Assembly (NCBI GenBank): GCA_026982235.1
Contig: JALSHM010000066.1
Location: forward strand, 1 to 5,158
Source of the DNA: Robiginitomaculum sp.
Lineage (GTDB): Bacteria; Pseudomonadota; Alphaproteobacteria; Caulobacterales; Maricaulaceae
Direction of reading: 5' to 3'
Length of the DNA stretch: 5,158 nt
Made by a program: the position numbers and the translations under genes. The first letter of the stretch is position 1; every line of letters starts with the position of its first letter. This document shows, piece after piece, positions 1-5,107 of this stretch. The notes below the pieces were generated by a model. The model made no database searches. It saw only the letters and a program-made list of their open reading frames with translations, and was not told the origin of the DNA.

Positions 1-51
1 TGACGGTTCTTAAGTTCGAGTGGTTTCACACTCATGATAATGGAGAACGAA

Positions 52-252
52 ATGCCAAAAATGAAGACCAAGAGCGGCGCCAAAAAGCGCTTCAAGCTGA
101 CCAAATCAGGCAAGGTGAAAGCCGCACAGGCTGGTAAACGCCACGGCATGATTAAACGCACCAATAAGACGCTTCGAGAGCATCGGGGTACGCGCATTCT
201 CAATGAATGCGATGCGCGCGTTATTCGCAAAAAATTCATGCCAAATGGCTAA
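52..252 (+). CDS. rpmI: 50S ribosomal protein L35
   Basis: This gene encodes a small basic protein of the large ribosomal subunit. Translation from 52 gives 66 residues, the normal L35 length. The sequence opens MPKMKTKSGAKKRFK and is rich in Lys and Arg throughout. It keeps the family's KTKSGAKKRF block (residues 5-14) and the GKRHGM stretch near residue 35. The reading frame is open from an ATG at 34, but the start at 52 is preferred. A GGAG ribosome binding site at 42-45 lies 6 bases before it, and the family begins MPKMKT. rplT follows 47 bases downstream on the same strand, the conserved rpmI-rplT pair. The usual upstream partner infC is not recognisable in the 51 bases available. A 5-bp hairpin (GAGTG at 18-22, CACTC at 29-33) precedes the ribosome binding site. 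L20-mediated control of this operon is known in other bacteria, but a 5-bp stem alone does not show it here. Confidence 0.97.
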   Translation: MPKMKTKSGAKKRFKLTKSGKVKAAQAGKRHGMIKRTNKTLREHRGTRILNECDARVIRKKFMPNG

Positions 253-299
253 TCGGGCTTAGCCCACAATTTATTTAATTATCAGTTTTGGAGTAAATC

Positions 300-656
300 A
301 TGGCTCGAGTATCAAGAGGCGTCACCAAGCACGCTCGCCACAAAAAAATTATCGACGCGGCAAAAGGCTATCGTGGCCGCCGTAAAAACACGTTCCGCAT
401 TGCCAATCAGGCGGTGGAAAAAGCCGGGCAATATGCCTATATTGGCCATAAACTTAAAAAGCGCCAATTCCGCGCCCTATGGATCCAGCGCATCAATGCC
501 GCTGCTCGCTTGCACGGCATGACCTATGCTACCTTTATGGGGGCTATGGGCAAAGCCGGCATCGAGATTGACCGCAAAGTTCTCGCCGACTTGGCTATGC
601 ACGAACCAGATGCGTTCAAAGCCATTGTGAATCAGGCGAAAGCTGCGCTTAAGTAA
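300..656 (+). CDS. rplT: 50S ribosomal protein L20
   Basis: This gene encodes L20, a 23S rRNA-binding protein needed early in large-subunit assembly. The 118-residue length is typical. The N-terminal half is a long basic extension (MARVSRGVTKHARHKKI, then GYRGRRKNTFRIA at about 23-35). The globular half begins with the L20 signature KKRQFRALWIQRIN at residues 53-66. A GGAG site at 290-293 stands 6 bases before the ATG. It follows rpmI by 47 bases and is probably co-transcribed with it. In E. coli and Bacillus L20 represses its own operon by binding the leader RNA; whether that happens here cannot be seen. A strong intrinsic terminator lies 22 bases after the stop, so the transcription unit ends here. 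The pheS gene that often follows rplT is absent. Confidence 0.98.
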   Translation: MARVSRGVTKHARHKKIIDAAKGYRGRRKNTFRIANQAVEKAGQYAYIGHKLKKRQFRALWIQRINAAARLHGMTYATFMGAMGKAGIEIDRKVLADLAMHEPDAFKAIVNQAKAALK

Positions 657-678
657 GCGGCTCAAATATTGAATACGA

Positions 679-712
679 AACCCGTCTCGCAGAAATGCGC
701 GGCGGGTTTTTT
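679..712 (+). terminator. Rho-independent terminator of rpmI-rplT
   Basis: The left arm at 679-691 pairs with the right arm at 696-708 over 13 positions, closing a GAAA tetraloop at 692-695. One pair is a G-U wobble (685 with 702) and one is a T-C mismatch (687 with 700). The right arm runs directly into a T tract ending at 712. Position, stem strength and T tract all fit an intrinsic terminator for rplT. The gene converging from the right (stop at 735) would read the same stem, but that strand has only a weak T run after it, so the terminator works mainly rightward. Confidence 0.93.
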
Positions 713-734
713 ATTGGGTAAAGTGTTAAATGCC

Positions 735-1184
735 TTACGTGGCAGCCACTGCGAATTTTTCAATTTTCCGTACCAATCCGGGGCGCATATATATTTTAAT
801 GTTTGGGCATTGTTTTGTTACGAGGCGCTTGACACTGAGAAACAAAAAGTTTGTATCCGTTATTTCGATTTCCTCAAAAGGAATGCGCAAAGGTGTATGG
901 CCAATGCGAAATAACCATACGCAAGATAGGTACAGGTTCGTCTTATCAACACCAATATTAACCACACTCGTATAACTAGCGGTAAAAAGAACTATGCGCC
1001 CCATTAAAAGGCTTTGCCAACTTATTTGGGGAGAGGCGAAATCAGTTGTACCTATCGCATAATACCGCGCTAGTTTTTGCCAGCCAGAGAGATGGGAAAT
1101 CAGGAAAGATATAAAACCCCAAAGAAGGGGAAAGGCAATAATAAACCCAAGGAATACTAGCCCTATTACCGCACCTTCGTTCAT
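735..1184 (-). CDS. Conserved hypothetical membrane-anchored protein
   Basis: This is a 149-residue protein of unknown function. Residues 4-29 form one strongly hydrophobic segment (AVIGLVFLGFIIAFPLLWGF and following), probably an N-terminal membrane anchor. A soluble domain follows, beginning SGWQKLARYY at 33-42. Its most distinctive stretch is LFRIGHTPLRIPFEEI at 91-106, followed by alternating hydrophobic residues that suggest beta strands. From memory, small hypothetical proteins in many Proteobacteria share this plan: a hydrophobic N-terminus, a GW..LA..Y motif, then FRIGHxPLxIPW. No function is known to me, and this assignment is inference. The start has a GAGGGG-type site about 9 bases upstream. 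The thiolase gene ends 30 bases before it on the same strand, so the two are probably co-transcribed. GC is about 37-48% in sampled lines, well below the thiolase. It converges on rplT. Confidence 0.75.
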   Translation of the reverse strand: MNEGAVIGLVFLGFIIAFPLLWGFISFLISHLSGWQKLARYYAIGTTDFASPQISWQSLLMGRIVLFTASYTSVVNIGVDKTNLYLSCVWLFRIGHTPLRIPFEEIEITDTNFLFLSVKRLVTKQCPNIKIYMRPGLVRKIEKFAVAAT

Positions 1185-1214
1185 ACTATCTCGCCCCTCA
1201 TAGCCAACTTGCCT

Positions 1215-2393
1215 TTAAGCAATCTCCAGCGCTATCGCTGTAGCTTCGCCGCCGCCAATACACAGGCTCGCGATACCCTTTTTGGCGCCGCGTTTTTTCA
1301 TGGCCGCAATCAGTGTGGCCATTATGCGCGCACCGGACGCCCCGATAGGGTGGCCGAGGACGCAGGCGCCGCCGTTTACATTGACCTTGTCGTGGTCGAG
1401 CTTCATGTCGCGTATGGCGATCATGGGCACGACGGCGAAGGCTTCGTTAATCTCCCACAAATCAACATCGTCCGCGCTCCAGCCGGCCTTAGCCAAGCAT
1501 TTTTCCATAGCCTTAACCGGCGCGGTGGTGAAATATTTTGGCTCACCGGCGTGGGCGGCGTGGGCTTTAATCTCTGCCAAAATTTCAACACCGCGTTTTT
1601 CGGCTTCTGATTTGCGCATCAAGACAAGCGCTGCCGCACCGTCATTGATAGAACTGGCATTGGCGGCAGTGACCGTGCCGTCTTTGTTAAACACAGGGCG
1701 CAGGTTTGGGATTTTCTCAGGCCTTGCATTTTCAGGACCCGCATCAGTAGACACAACAATATCGCCTTTGCGGGTCTTCACGGTCACAGGCGTTATTTCG
1801 CGCTCAAAATCACCACTATCGGCGGCACGTCTGGCGCGGGCAACGCTCTCAATCGCATAGGCGTCTTGGTCTTCGCGCGTAAATTGGTATTCCTGCGCAA
1901 TCATATCGGCAAACACACCCATAGGATCGCCCGCGTAAGCATCGGTGAGCCCGTCGTGCATCATAGTGTCGATAATCTGGCCATTGCCCATGCGGTATCC
2001 GCCGCGCGCCTTGGGTAGCACATAAGGCGCGGCTGTCATATTTTCCATACCACCTGCGACAATGATGTCTGCGCTACCAGCTTTAATCGTATCGTGTGCC
2101 ATGATGGCAGCTTGCATGGCAGAGCCGCACATTTTGTTGATGGTGGTGGCTTGGCAAGACATACCCAACCCAGCCTTAAGCGCCGCTTGGCGGGCAGGTG
2201 CTTGTCCTTGGCCAGCAGGTAGCACACAGCCCATAAATATTTGTTCCACATCCCCCGCCGCAAGACCGCTTTCAGCCAGAGCCGCCTTCACCGCTACAGC
2301 CCCTAAATCGGGCGCCGACACTGAACTAAATGCGCCTTGGAACGCCGCCATAGGCGTGCGGGCAAGTCCAACAATAACAACAGGATCAGACAT
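1215..2393 (-). CDS. Acetyl-CoA C-acetyltransferase (thiolase)
   Basis: This is a 392-residue cytosolic thiolase. It most likely interconverts two acetyl-CoA with acetoacetyl-CoA plus CoA, feeding ketone body, polyhydroxybutyrate, isoprenoid or ethylmalonyl-CoA routes. The nucleophile is Cys89 in NKMCGSA. His348 lies in GHPIGASG, and the acid/base Cys378 lies in CIGGGEA. These numbers match the classic biosynthetic thiolase of Zoogloea. NEAFA is at 316-320 and GGMENM at 114-119. The length is normal and the chain shows no break. In the loop near residue 157, where acetoacetyl-CoA thiolases usually read HMG, this protein reads DPMG, so chain-length preference is less certain and a 3-ketoacyl-CoA thiolase role is possible. 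An AAGGAA-type ribosome binding site lies 7 bases before the ATG. A GC-rich hairpin sits just upstream. The hypothetical membrane protein gene follows after 30 bases. The symbol is left blank because phaA, atoB and thlA paralogues cannot be told apart here. Confidence 0.93.
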   Translation of the reverse strand: MSDPVVIVGLARTPMAAFQGAFSSVSAPDLGAVAVKAALAESGLAAGDVEQIFMGCVLPAGQGQAPARQAALKAGLGMSCQATTINKMCGSAMQAAIMAHDTIKAGSADIIVAGGMENMTAAPYVLPKARGGYRMGNGQIIDTMMHDGLTDAYAGDPMGVFADMIAQEYQFTREDQDAYAIESVARARRAADSGDFEREITPVTVKTRKGDIVVSTDAGPENARPEKIPNLRPVFNKDGTVTAANASSINDGAAALVLMRKSEAEKRGVEILAEIKAHAAHAGEPKYFTTAPVKAMEKCLAKAGWSADDVDLWEINEAFAVVPMIAIRDMKLDHDKVNVNGGACVLGHPIGASGARIMATLIAAMKKRGAKKGIASLCIGGGEATAIALEIA

Positions 2394-2417
2394 AAATATT
2401 CCTTTTTACAAATAAAT

Positions 2418-2440
2418 AGCCCGCCGAATATAGGCGGGCT
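2418..2440 (-). terminator. GC-rich hairpin between dodecin and thiolase
   Basis: AGCCCGCC at 2418-2425 pairs perfectly with GGCGGGCT at 2433-2440 around a 7-base loop. On the minus strand the stem is followed by TATTTATTTG, an interrupted T tract. It lies 40 bases past the dodecin stop and only 24 bases before the thiolase ATG. It could be a dodecin terminator, but little room then remains for a separate thiolase promoter. A leader attenuator or an RNA-stabilising hairpin fits equally well. TATATT (2459-2454) and TATAAG (2452-2447) lie upstream on the minus strand and could be -10 boxes whose transcript would carry the hairpin. No convincing -35 box was found for either. Confidence 0.6.
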
Positions 2441-2480
2441 CTTTAACTTATACAATATAGTAAAATGCGGCGTTGGCTTA

Positions 2481-2681
2481 TTATTTGACTTCAAAAGTAA
2501 TTTGCAAATTCACTCGGTAAACTGTTACCTTGCCGCCCTTAACAACAACGGACTGGTTATTGACATTGGCCGAGCGCACATGATTGACACTGTCGGACAT
2601 ACGCTCAACCGCAACTTCGATAGCATCTTCGAATGATTTCGTAGATTCGGACATGATTTGTACTGATTTCATAATAGCCAT
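2481..2681 (-). CDS. Dodecin family flavin-binding protein
   Basis: The product is a 66-residue protein of the dodecin family. Known members form hollow dodecamers that bind flavins and are thought to store or shield them. The sequence shows the family pattern: a first strand (MKSVQIMSEST), the helix start KSFEDAIEVAV at about 15-25, then VRSANV at 35-40, GGKVTVYRV at 49-57, and a closing strand ending TFEV. The start is set by an AGAGGAG ribosome binding site 6 bases upstream of this ATG. An in-frame TTG further up would lengthen the protein by 7 residues but would place that site inside the coding sequence. There is no tryptophan in the protein. The flavin-stacking Trp of characterised dodecins falls near residues 37-39, which here read S-A-N. 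Flavin binding is therefore inferred from family only. It lies between the lipoprotein and thiolase genes on the same strand, with long gaps on both sides suggesting its own promoter. Confidence 0.9.
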   Translation of the reverse strand: MAIMKSVQIMSESTKSFEDAIEVAVERMSDSVNHVRSANVNNQSVVVKGGKVTVYRVNLQITFEVK

Positions 2682-2687
2682 TTTATT

Positions 2688-2694
2688 CTCCTCT
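2688..2694 (-). promoter_or_regulatory. Ribosome binding site fixing the dodecin start
   Basis: The minus strand reads AGAGGAG here, a near-perfect complement to the 16S rRNA tail. Six bases (AATAAA) separate it from the ATG at 2681. It decides between that ATG and the upstream in-frame TTG at 2702. Confidence 0.85.
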
Positions 2695-2741
2695 AATAGC
2701 AATAATGACTTCTAACAGATATACGAGAAATATGAGAGTCG

Positions 2742-2768
2742 TTTATGCATGTATTCTTTGGGGCTAAA
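2742..2768 (-). promoter_or_regulatory. Dodecin-proximal copy of a duplicated promoter-like element
   Basis: On the minus strand TTTAGCCCCAA (2768-2758) is followed, after exactly 10 bases, by CATAAA (2747-2742). The same 11-mer occurs once more upstream, at 2829-2819, with TATAAG at the same spacing. If CATAAA is a -10 box, transcription would begin near 2735 and give a dodecin leader of about 54 bases. The 11-mer would then span the -35 region, with a short 15-base spacer after TTTAGC. A 7-bp stem (2757-2763 with 2769-2775, one G-T wobble) also overlaps this copy. The promoter role is inferred; the repeat itself is directly visible. Confidence 0.4.
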
Positions 2769-2802
2769 CTCCAAACAAACCAGCATACAGCGCCCGCACA
2801 TA

Positions 2803-2829
2803 CTTATAATATTTAATATTGGGGCTAAA
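2803..2829 (-). promoter_or_regulatory. Distal copy of the duplicated promoter-like element
   Basis: On the minus strand TTTAGCCCCAA (2829-2819) is followed after 10 bases by TATAAG (2808-2803). The 10-base spacer is AT only. The copy lies 61 bases from the proximal one, about six helical turns, so both would face the same side of the DNA. It could be a second promoter for dodecin or an operator half of a paired site. The rest of the gap between 2703 and 2894 shows nothing else convincing. A 5-bp stem near 2876-2892 follows the lipoprotein stop but has no T tract. Confidence 0.38.
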
Positions 2830-2894
2830 GATTCTGTATAGCCAGAAAGGGCGTTGATATTCAATTACTCAGTTTGTTGCTCACTTTCAGCAAA

Positions 2895-3641
2895 TTATTC
2901 TATATCCTGTCTGGCAGCACGGAGCTCGTCTAACGCTTTTTCGAAAGCTTGTTCTTGAAGTGTTTTCCCGAGTTTAACATCGCTATAACCACCCAATCCG
3001 GTGTAATAAATTTTGCCAAGTGTGAGCATGGCTAAGCTATCACCTTTGTCAGCTGCTTTTTGCAGCAATACTATTGCAGAATCTACATCTTGTTCGGTGC
3101 CTTGATAGCAATATATTTGGGCAGCACCAATTTCATTTAGAGCCTCAACATTCCCGCGCTTGCTCGCTAGCCAAATTAAATGGGTAACTATATTATCTTG
3201 CAAACCATTCGTTATATTTTCTGGATTCTTGTCAGAGGAAAGCACATGGAATTCATTTTCAAGCTCATTTGTATTCATGCCTGCTACACGTAAAACATAG
3301 TCAAATATCTCGTTACCTGTCATTGCATCTGTACGTAAACTGATTTTCTTAACAAGCCTTACCGGAAGTTGTCGACGCAAATAGTAGGATTGCAAACCAT
3401 CTTTTTTGCAATCCAGAAAGTCATCAGAATCAAATGTGTAGATGCCTAAATCAAACAATACATCTAAAATATCTCGGTAATTTGCATTACGTGGTATTTT
3501 TTGTTCTTCCAGTAAACCATCGAGCACATCCTGAATTTCCGAGTTAACAATAATATCGTCAGAAGTACTTTCATCCACATCATTGCAGCCTAAAAGAAAA
3601 GCAAACCCCAGCAACGAAAAGAACGTTATAAACCAATTCAT
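2895..3641 (-). CDS. Sel1-repeat lipoprotein, function unknown
   Basis: From the ATG at 3641 this is a 248-residue exported protein. Its N-terminus is hydrophobic and ends in a lipobox, FAFLLGC, with Cys19 as the lipidation site. An acidic linker (NDVDESTSDD) follows, then an unrecognised region at about 35-160. Two Sel1-like helical repeats follow at about 165-199 and 201-235, marked by AIVLLQKAADKGD and AMLTLGKIYYTG. Sel1 repeats are protein-binding scaffolds, so a periplasmic adaptor role is plausible but unproven. Start choice: AAAGGA lies 6 bases before this ATG and overlaps the mnmA stop, suggesting translational coupling. An upstream GTG at 3656, in a GTGA overlap with mnmA, would add MKGLK and supply the positive charges usual in a signal peptide, but it lacks a well-placed ribosome binding site. 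GC is about 33-43% in sampled lines, far below mnmA, hinting at a different origin. Confidence 0.8.
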   Translation of the reverse strand: MNWFITFFSLLGFAFLLGCNDVDESTSDDIIVNSEIQDVLDGLLEEQKIPRNANYRDILDVLFDLGIYTFDSDDFLDCKKDGLQSYYLRRQLPVRLVKKISLRTDAMTGNEIFDYVLRVAGMNTNELENEFHVLSSDKNPENITNGLQDNIVTHLIWLASKRGNVEALNEIGAAQIYCYQGTEQDVDSAIVLLQKAADKGDSLAMLTLGKIYYTGLGGYSDVKLGKTLQEQAFEKALDELRAARQDIE

Positions 3642-3647
3642 TTTCAA

Positions 3648-3653
3648 TCCTTT
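3648..3653 (-). promoter_or_regulatory. Ribosome binding site of the Sel1 lipoprotein gene
   Basis: The minus strand reads AAAGGA, 6 bases before the ATG at 3641. Its first A is the last base of the mnmA stop codon. The site favours the ATG over the GTG at 3656 and implies that translation of the lipoprotein depends on ribosomes finishing mnmA. Confidence 0.6.
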
Positions 3654-4816
3654 CACTCCGCAGAAACTATCCAGCCGCCGCCGAGCACACGCGACGGCAT
3701 GTCCGCATCATAAAACACGCAAGCTTGGCCGGGGGCTATGCCTTCTTCTGGTTCAGCTAGGTCTACGACGATTTCATTCCCCACAGCTGTAAACTTCGCG
3801 GGGACTGGCGGGCGCATGGATCTGGTTTTCACCAATATGTTTCGGCCATCCAAAGCTTGTTCAAAGTGACCCGCGCCAAGCCAGTTGATGTCCTTTAGAT
3901 ATATACGGTTTTTTTTCAGCTGCTTACGCGGCCCGACAATCACTTTCTTTTTGGCCGCATCCAGGCGCAGCACATAGAGCGGGTCTTGGCCGCTGCCGTC
4001 CGGGATATTGAGACCGCGCCTTTGTCCGATAGTAAAATGCATTATACCTGCGTGCGTACCGAGCACGGTGCCGTCCACATGCACAATTTCGCCGGGGTCA
4101 GCGGCGTCCGGGCGTAGTTTTTTAATCACGTCAGTGTATTTGCCCGTCGGCACAAAGCATATGTCTTGGCTATCCGGCTTGGCAGCGACGGATAGGCCAA
4201 GCTCTACGGCCAAAGCACGGGTTTCGGATTTGTCAAAGCCGCCAAGGGGGAAGCGCAAAAAGTCTAATTGCTCTTGGGTGGTGGTGAACAAGAAATAAGA
4301 CTGGTCTTTGGCCATGTCGACGGCGCGGTGTAGCTCTGCGCCCAATTCGCCGTTTTCGCGCCGCACATAATGCCCGGTTGCCATCGCATCCGCGCCCAAA
4401 TCTTTGGCGACTTGTAACAGATCGCGAAATTTAACGGTCTGGTTACAACGCACACACGGAATGGGTGTTGCCCCCTTAAGATAGGTATCGGCGAAATCGT
4501 CCATGACCGCATCTGAAAACTTGCTTTCATAATCCAGCACATAATGGGGGAAGCCACACATTTCGGCCACCCGCTTAGCATCATAAATATCTTGGCCAGA
4601 ACAACAGGCTTTGGCTTTTTGGATTGCGGCGCCGTGGTCGTAAAGTTGTAGGGTGATACCAATGACCTCATAGCCCTCACGCGCTAACATAGCCGCGCAG
4701 ACAGAACTATCTACCCCACCCGACATGGCCACTACGACGCGGGTGTCGCGCTCAGGCTTAGCAAAACCTAATGAGTTTAGGTTTTCCGCCGCATATTTTG
4801 TCTTTGTATCACTCAT
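3653..4816 (-). CDS. mnmA: tRNA-specific 2-thiouridylase MnmA
   Basis: MnmA places sulfur at position 2 of wobble uridine 34 in tRNAs for Lys, Glu and Gln, using ATP and sulfur relayed as a persulfide. The 387-residue protein carries the ATP-binding PP-loop SGGVDSS at 32-38. The first catalytic Cys is 121 in TPIPCVRCN, and the second, Cys220, is in KPDSQDICF; they correspond to Cys102 and Cys199 of E. coli. TGHYVRR at 147-153, KDQSYFLF at 170-177 and GQRRGL near 269-274 are further family blocks, and the C-terminal beta domain is intact. An N-terminal extension of about 20 residues precedes the PP-loop, and CCSGQD at 71-76 is the kind of insert I associate with alphaproteobacterial members. 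The ribosome binding site is weak (AGGCGG just before the ATG). It is divergent from the sciP-like gene and lies directly upstream of the lipoprotein gene. Confidence 0.97.
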   Translation of the reverse strand: MSDTKTKYAAENLNSLGFAKPERDTRVVVAMSGGVDSSVCAAMLAREGYEVIGITLQLYDHGAAIQKAKACCSGQDIYDAKRVAEMCGFPHYVLDYESKFSDAVMDDFADTYLKGATPIPCVRCNQTVKFRDLLQVAKDLGADAMATGHYVRRENGELGAELHRAVDMAKDQSYFLFTTTQEQLDFLRFPLGGFDKSETRALAVELGLSVAAKPDSQDICFVPTGKYTDVIKKLRPDAADPGEIVHVDGTVLGTHAGIMHFTIGQRRGLNIPDGSGQDPLYVLRLDAAKKKVIVGPRKQLKKNRIYLKDINWLGAGHFEQALDGRNILVKTRSMRPPVPAKFTAVGNEIVVDLAEPEEGIAPGQACVFYDADMPSRVLGGGWIVSAE

Positions 4817-4866
4817 AGCCGCCTAAATAGGGCGCATATGTTCATAAGTCGAGCCGCCTTGGCATT

Positions 4867-4881
4867 TTAATTTGGGGTAAA
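4867..4881. promoter_or_regulatory. Possible CtrA-like binding site
   Basis: The sequence TTAA-TTTGGGG-TAAA matches the CtrA consensus TTAA-N7-TTAA at 7 of 8 defined bases. CtrA and SciP act together in Caulobacter, so a CtrA site beside a sciP homologue would make sense. However, the region is AT-rich and near-matches are expected by chance. The site is also closer to mnmA than to the sciP start. Confidence 0.25.
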
Positions 4882-5065
4882 TGTTAATAATTACCGCCAG
4901 AAAAAATCAATAGAATCAAAACCTTATAAAAATCGCAAGAATTTCTTAACACTATTTATTGTCGTTAACCTTTGTAAACATTTGATTTTATTGCGTTTTT
5001 TTCATGTCCGTTAGGGGGTTTTTAATAAACTGGCGCTAGAACAACACCATAAGAAACACGGGGAT

Positions 5066-5083
5066 CTGCGCAATCAAGCGCAG
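5066..5083 (+). other. Hairpin in the leader of the sciP-like gene
   Basis: CTGCGC at 5066-5071 pairs perfectly with GCGCAG at 5078-5083 around a 6-base loop, and a T-G wobble at 5065/5084 can extend it. It ends 24 bases before the start codon and has no T tract, so it is not a terminator. A role in mRNA stability or translation is possible but unsupported beyond the pairing. Confidence 0.35.
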
Positions 5084-5107
5084 GATCAAGAACAGTGGTG
5101 AAAAACA

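Larger units (their letters stand above)
4817..5107. promoter_or_regulatory. Divergent control region between mnmA and sciP-like gene
   Basis: These 291 bases separate two genes pointing away from each other, so promoters for both must lie here or in part beyond. The middle (about 4866-5030) is very AT-rich. It holds several TTAA tetranucleotides, including TTAAC at 4946-4950 and GTTAACC at 4964-4970. It also holds an AAGAA-T-TTCTT palindrome at 4937-4947 and a GAATC site (GANTC class, the CcrM methylation target) at 4913-4917. No -35/-10 pair stood out clearly on either strand. No extra open reading frame of note is present. Confidence 0.6.

Noticed and set aside
1..33. Possible end of infC before rpmI
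   Set aside because: The 33 bases contain early stops in two frames and no recognisable IF3 C-terminus, so no call can be supported.
255..265. GGGC-TTA-GCCC stem just after the rpmI stop
   Set aside because: The stem is only 4 bp with no T tract, and rplT follows closely, so a terminator here is unlikely.
669..975. Two overlapping plus-strand open frames (669-914, 730-975)
   Set aside because: They overlap the rplT terminator and run antisense to the 149-residue membrane protein gene. Neither resembles a known family nor has a convincing ribosome binding site.
1209..1860. Plus-strand open frames antisense to the thiolase
   Set aside because: The thiolase on the minus strand is unmistakable with all catalytic motifs. 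The antisense frames are by-products of its GC-rich codon pattern.
2303..2636. Open frames across the thiolase-dodecin gap (2337-2636 plus, 2303-2494 minus)
   Set aside because: Both cross the 2418-2440 hairpin and cover parts of known genes in the wrong frame, with no family resemblance.
2757..2775. 7-bp stem with CTAAA loop as a terminator of the lipoprotein gene
   Set aside because: It has a wobble pair and no T tract on either strand, and overlaps the repeated promoter-like element, so the fold is probably incidental.
4008..4680. Open frames in other frames of mnmA (4008-4298 plus, 4264-4680 minus)
   Set aside because: They lie wholly inside an intact mnmA and show no protein-like pattern of their own.
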